Assembly (NCBI GenBank): GCA_036784855.1
Contig: JAZDSV010000007.1
Span: forward strand, 434,001 to 498,000
Source: Aphelidium insulamus
Lineage: Eukaryota > Aphelidiomycota > Aphelidea > Aphelidiaceae
Reading direction: 5' to 3'
Length of the DNA stretch: 64,000 bases
Shown in pieces: positions 59,324-64,000 of this stretch. The notes under the pieces were generated by a model. The model searched no databases. It saw nothing but the letters and a program-made list of their open reading frames with translations, and was not told the DNA's origin. A program made the position numbers and the translations under genes. The number at the start of each line of letters is the position of its first letter. Positions within the stretch are counted from its first letter, which is position 1.

Positions 59324-61674
59324 TTAGGGAGCCGTGGGCGGAATGGTACACTCCTTCTTGTCGCTGAACGGGCCTTCGATTCCATTCTTGACCCAGCGCA
59401 CCCAGAGCTGTGGCCGTGTGTCCCAGGTGATGCGCGGGTGACTGAGCATGATGCTGGTGCCGTTGCGGGCCACGTATTCCGTGTATGACAAGTGCTCCCA
59501 CACCGAGTAGTAGTCCACGGAGACTCCATTCCATGGCGCTTCCCACTCCACCAGCAGGCCCACGAAATTGGTGCCAGCCGTGACCAGCTTGCACTGAATG
59601 GTGGTGGCCACGATCTTGGCGGGGTATAAAGTGCGGGCTGAACACTCACATCAGCCATACAAAGCCTTCACATACTATATCCACACATGCCTGGAGCAGA
59701 GGGCGCCTCTTCAGCTTTGCCAGTGTCCAGAGCATCCTTGATCAGCGCCACCACCTGGTCTACATTTACCCGGGTGTCCTGGTAGATGCGGTAGAGCCAG
59801 TACGGGTCCGTGCAGCACAGATGCGGCTGGACAGTGCGCGCTTCTTGAACACGTTTCCGCTCCGTGGCAGACAGGTGCGCCAGTCCGCCTAGTGCCGCCG
59901 GATAGTCGGCATGCGTGACAGTGTCCTCCTCCCTCTGGTTCTCCCAGGCGCGGTACTGCAACTGCATGCCGGGCAGCCGCGCCATTGTGCGGTATGGCGT
60001 GTAGTTGTCGCTGGGCACGGCGTACGGGAACAGCTCCACCAGCGCGCTCTGTTTCGGCATGAACATTGCCAGGATGAGCATGCTGCCGTGCATGCCCACC
60101 GCGGCTTTGGCGCGCGACAGTTTGGCCACCAGTTCCGCGAATGACAGGTCCTTCATGCGCACAATGTCGACGGGGGTGGCGAACGTGGTCGACATTGACT
60201 CGCGCAACTCTTGCTCATTCAGGATGAGCCGGTTCTCGCTGCGGGACAGGATGACCATGCGGTCGGGCGGGGCCACCGATTCAAACTCGTCCACCGGGTC
60301 GAATATGCCCAGCTTGTAGCGGATATAGTCGGCGGCCTGGCGCACATGATGCCCGCTCACAGCCTTGTCCTTGATGGGCCCCTGCGGCTGTGTGAAGCCG
60401 TACTGATACCACGAGAGCTGTTTTGTCTGGCCCACCACCACGTCCTCGAACATTGTGACGCGGGCCTTGTCGGCGCAGAGTGTCTGGCGCGTGCGCAGCG
60501 GATAGTCGCTGAGCAGGCGGAACAGGTGCGCGTAGTCTCCCTCCGGCATCTCGTCGTAGAACTGGATGTAGTTGTCCGTGCGGAAGTTGGCAAATGTCGG
60601 CTGGTTCTTGTCGGTGGTGGTGGGCGAGAACTGGCGCATCAGCCAGTACAGGCCGAGGAAGTCGTCGTGCAGCGTGTGCATGATGTTGCCCACGTGGAAC
60701 CGGGCCATCAGGTAGGTGCGCCGTCCGATGAAGGAGACCAGCGAGTCGCGGAAAAAGTCGTGTGACACTTCCTGGTAGTGGAAGTAGAACGCCGAATGAT
60801 CGTCGATGGATGTCAGGTCCATCAGGGCCAGCGAACGGTTCTCGGGGACATTGTGCAGGATGCTGCGGTCCGTGATGACGGCAAAGAAGGCCTCGTGTTG
60901 CGGGTGGTAGTAAAGATTGCGGAAGCGGCAGATTCTGAGTTGTATAGTTAGCTATGTAGTTCACCACCCGGACACTCTACGCCACATACACATACCTGTC
61001 GCGCTGTGTGTCGCCATAGCACCACACGGACGTGGCGGGGAATGAGGGGTATATGCGGCGCTGTGGCTCAGCCGCCTGGACATTGAACTTGTCGGCCGTA
61101 ACTACTGCCGCGTCAATGTGTGCCGGTATGGTGGTAGATTACATAGACTCACCCTTGACATTACTTAGAGCTTCCGTCAGCTTCTGGCTGCGGACCCGTT
61201 CAGTCTCCAGCGCGGCACTAGCCTCCTCTAGCTTCCTCCTGGTGTCCACCAGACTCTCCTTCAATGCCGCTGTGAGCTCTGCCTGAGCGGTGATCTTGCC
61301 GTAGATGGCTGTGTGTTTAGTCAGTGGGTCAATCAGCAATGGGTGTGGCGCAGTCACACACTGTCCAGGCGACTCAGAACTTGTGCCGATGCCTGCTCTT
61401 CCTGCACCGCTGCCATAAGCGATGCCACCGCGGGGTCCACTCTATCAGCTGCATTGCATGCGTCAAGACACTGGCACTAAGTATGGAAGTATGTGAGTAG
61501 AACCAGCTTGCCTGAACCCTGATCAATGTGCGCAAGGTTCTGCGCCACCATCTGCAGCGCCACGACTAGCGATACGGCAAGCACCACCACCACACCCAGG
61601 CCGCAGTGTCGGCGGTACCGCGCCAGCATTGGCGTCCACATGAACGCTCCATTCCGTTTGATAGTTGTAACCAT
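59324..61674 (-). CDS. POMGNT2-like GT61 glycosyltransferase with C-terminal FN3
   Basis: Six exons (61674-61512, 61448-61362, 61308-61153, 61104-60996, 60934-59676, 59637-59324) give 695 residues. It is a type II membrane protein: short cytosolic N-terminus, TM LGVVVVLAVSLVVALQMV, coiled-coil stem, then the GT61/DUF563 domain. Key blocks: NIMHTLHDDFLGLYWLMRQF, SWYQYGFTQPQGPIKDKAVSG, ILSRSENRLILNEQEL, VGMHGSMLILAMFMP, ALVELFPYAVPSDNYTPYRT and HLCCTDPYWLYRIYQDTRV. A C-terminal fibronectin-III-like domain follows. This order and motif set match animal POMGNT2, which adds beta-1,4-GlcNAc to O-mannose in the ER. The stem is longer than in animals. Intron 61449-61511 is GC-AG; the last intron is only 38 bp. 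Confidence 0.9.
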
Positions 61675-62030
61675 ACGCTTCGCTCTGTTGTTTTGTGGTG
61701 GCTGCTGTAATGTGTTCACTGTGCTTGGTTGGTGTTTGCACGGAGTAAGTATTAAGGTAGGTACATACAACACACTCTGTACGTACGTGTATGTATGTAC
61801 AGCAAGAATAGTAACAATAAGAAGACCTTGTCATATGTGTATATATATCAGCATCAACAATAAGTATCGAGGTGATTATCAAGTCAGGTGCCGCATTCTG
61901 ATAGGCCATCTGGTCACCATGTTGCCGCCGTTCCCTGAGCGCCATCAGAGTGCCTAAAAATAGCCTCCTGCGCGCATTGGACTTTCACCACACCACGCAC
62001 GCACACGCACACAACTCACGCACCGGCAAG
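61675..62030. promoter_or_regulatory. Shared 5' region of divergent POMGNT2-like and Sld2-Tubby genes
   Basis: 356 bp separating two divergent start codons, with no supported ORF. It presumably contains both promoters; I could not identify specific elements. Confidence 0.4.
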
Positions 62031-62252
62031 ATGTCTGAACCAGGCACGTAGCACTGTACAGTGTGGTGTGTAGACGGCTAACAGCACCCGTGACAGTGAT
62101 TGCCATCACCGCCGCGCCGAATGAACAGGCGGCTGAGATAAAGTCGCAGATACGCGCGCTCAAGGGCGAGCTGAAGGCCTGGGAGTACAAGTTCAACGAT
62201 GAACACGGTCGCAAGCCGCAGAAGGAGGACATTCTGCAGGACAAGGCCATCG

Positions 62253-62283
<31 letters not shown>

Positions 62284-63988
62284 CAAGTGGCCACCCCGTG
62301 CTGACATGCGCGGCAGCCAAAAAGTACAAGCAGTACAGCAAGCTGAAGGCGCGTCAGAATGAGGAGAATGGTGGTCACGGCGACATTGAGATGAGTGCCA
62401 GTACCGACGCGCTGCTGGTCACCATGGGCCGCGACAAGACCGAGGAGGCGCTGTCATCGGTGCCGCCCCCGATGCCACCGCTGGACACCTATGCCGACCT
62501 CAAGATCAACAACACCAACAACAGTGACGCCAAGGCCCGAGCATCGCTGGCACTGGCCACCAATACTGATTCGGCGACCAAAGTGTTGGAGTTGGCCGCA
62601 CAGTCTCCGCAGTCGGCCACCTCGCCCCAGCTGGCTGATGGTATGCATGATGTACTGATGGGAGTGTCACACGTGTCACTGACACACCTGTTACACGCGT
62701 AGCCAACGCTGCCGTGAGCGGCTCCGAAGACAGTCTGGACCAGCCCACCGTCGCGCCCGAGATACTCGCCCATCCAACCGTGGTGTTCCGGTCCACGCAC
62801 CCGCTCCTCAAACACCTCTCATCCAAGGAGCTGATGGGCGCAAAGGCCAACAACAGCGGTGCCACTTCACCCAAGGCCGTGGATGGCGGAGCTGCCTTGT
62901 CCAAAATTGATGAGACTGCACCGGCAGACTCGGCCGCTCCGTTACCAGTTGCAGCAGCCAATGCTGTGCTGGCCACTCTCAAGTCAAGTGCCATGTCCAG
63001 CGACTTGGATCTCTTTGCGTATGTGCCTTGTTGAATATTGTGTATCTGTGTCAACTATATTGTATACATGCCGCCTTTCTACACCATTATACCTACAGAC
63101 GTGTGAATGCATCTCGTCATCTTACTCATATCACTTTATGGACAGGCGCATTCCCAAGGGCCAGGTGCTGCGATGTCAGCTGGTGCGCAAGTCGGACGGC
63201 GTGGATCGCGCGTTCCCCAGCTACTTTCTCATCAACGAGGCCAACGACAAATTTATGCTGGCGGGCAGAAAGCGAAAAAAGACCAAACTGCCGCACTATG
63301 TCATCTCCACCAACGCGGATGATCTGAGCAAGCAGAGCAATGGCTACGTCGCTAAAGTCAAGTAAGCTTTTGTTATATGTGTATCGTTTGGATCATTAGA
63401 TATACTATAGGGCTACCGACTCCACATCAACCAAGTTTGTGACCTGTGACACGAGGGTATTTCCTGGTACGGCTGCATCTGCGGAAAGCAAAGAGTTATT
63501 GGGCATTTATTATGCACGGGGAACGGCGCCTCGTGAGATCAAAGTGGCTGTCAGAAGCGACGAGCCAACAACCACTCCGGCTCCGGCAAGTGCAATGTCT
63601 CTAATTAGCTCTTTTATCATTCTAACGAAGCAGACACTGAATATTCTGAATGAGATGGAGACCAACAAGGCATCGGTGCTGCAGTTGAAAAACAAACTGC
63701 CCACTTTCAACCAACAGACCAAGACTTATGCAATGAACTTTGGCGGCCGCGTGAAGCTGCCATCCGTAAAGAACTTTCAGCTATGCCTGGCCTCTGATCG
63801 TAAGCCGCTTGTACAATCTTTATAATGAAAATATTAACTTTAATTTATTGCGCGCAGCCAACAGTTTGATCTTCCAATTCGGCCGCGTCACCGAAGACAG
63901 CTTTGCACTGGATGCATTCTACCCGCTGACACCGGTCGAAGCGTTCTCCATCGCGCTATCGGCGTTTGACGCGCTCGGTCACGTTTGA
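62031..63988 (+). CDS. Tubby-domain protein with N-terminal Sld2/DRC1-like motif
   Basis: Seven exons (62031-62043, 62097-62252, 62317-62640, 62703-63018, 63146-63361, 63411-63799, 63858-63988) give 514 residues. Residues ~12-70 (QIRALKGELKAWEYKFNDEHGRKP, QKEDILQDKAIAKKYKQYSKLKA) resemble the N-terminal Sld2/DRC1 replication domain. A Ser/Ala-rich linker follows. From ~residue 270 a complete Tubby domain runs to the C-terminus: IPKGQVLRCQLVRKSDGVDRAFPSYFL, the phosphoinositide-binding block AGRKRKKTK, MNFGGRVKLPSVKNFQL, FQFGRVTEDSFAL and AFSIALSAFD. Tubby domains bind PI(4,5)P2 and traffic ciliary cargo in animals. Intron 62044-62096 is probably GC-AG. A 48-bp in-frame gcaagt...cag segment at 63586-63633 may be another intron. 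Confidence 0.85.
62257..62283. repeat. (GT)n microsatellite
   Basis: An uninterrupted GT run just inside the donor of intron 2 of the Sld2-Tubby gene (gtgagtgtgt...). Confidence 0.9.
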
Positions 63989-64000
63989 GCGGTGTTTTGC

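Overview
This is nuclear DNA of a eukaryote with a compact, intron-rich genome. I reconstructed about 25 protein-coding genes, with roughly 105 introns. Most introns are 42-65 bp and are usually recognisable by splice sites plus phase. Several genes point to a fungus, most likely an early-diverging one: a Cdc10-type septin, a LIM-LIM-C1-RhoGAP of Rga type, a Dot5-like nuclear peroxiredoxin, VID27, an Ett1-like protein, a Flc/Pkd2 TRP-like membrane protein and a Cdc11/Nud1-like LRR scaffold. Other genes look more animal-like or typical of flagellated lineages: a KCC cation-chloride cotransporter, a POMGNT2-like GT61 with C-terminal FN3, an MGAT4-like GT54, a giant PACT-domain pericentrin-like protein and a Tubby-domain protein. 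The placement is inference; no rRNA or mitochondrial marker is present.

Layout. 0-14 kb: 3' part of proteasome Rpt4, SmB, RPL11, a Flc/TRP-like channel, a TIR-bounded repeat, a Ded1/DDX3 helicase, enoyl-CoA reductase (TECR/Tsc13) and KCC. 14-20 kb: mitochondrial uL14, a divergent M16 metalloprotease with one frame conflict, a HIT zinc-finger protein and prefoldin 1. 20-36 kb: an AT-richer secreted protein, a 2086-residue PACT-domain coiled coil, VID27 and the Nud1/Cdc11-like LRR protein. 36-47 kb: GT54 glycosyltransferase, a jacalin-like secreted lectin, SLC26 transporter, FRA10AC1, a cysteine-rich small protein, peroxiredoxin and septin. 47-64 kb: RhoGAP, NSUN5/Rcm1, a repeat-rich patch with tRNA-derived SINEs, an astacin-like protease, an Ett1-like protein, a TPR + metallo-beta-lactamase fusion, POMGNT2-like, and finally an Sld2-like + Tubby fusion.

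The genes are mostly unrelated housekeeping functions packed with short spacers, so this is not an operon-like pathway cluster. Recurrent themes are: (1) unusually many GC-AG introns (nine well or reasonably supported); (2) first exons of 3-18 nt, including two where the intron directly follows ATG; (3) lower-GC, one- or two-exon putative secreted/lectin/protease genes scattered among GC-rich housekeeping genes; (4) two probable spindle-pole/centrosome scaffolds 3 kb apart; (5) unusual domain fusions, of which the Sld2-like + Tubby protein at the right end is the most interesting.
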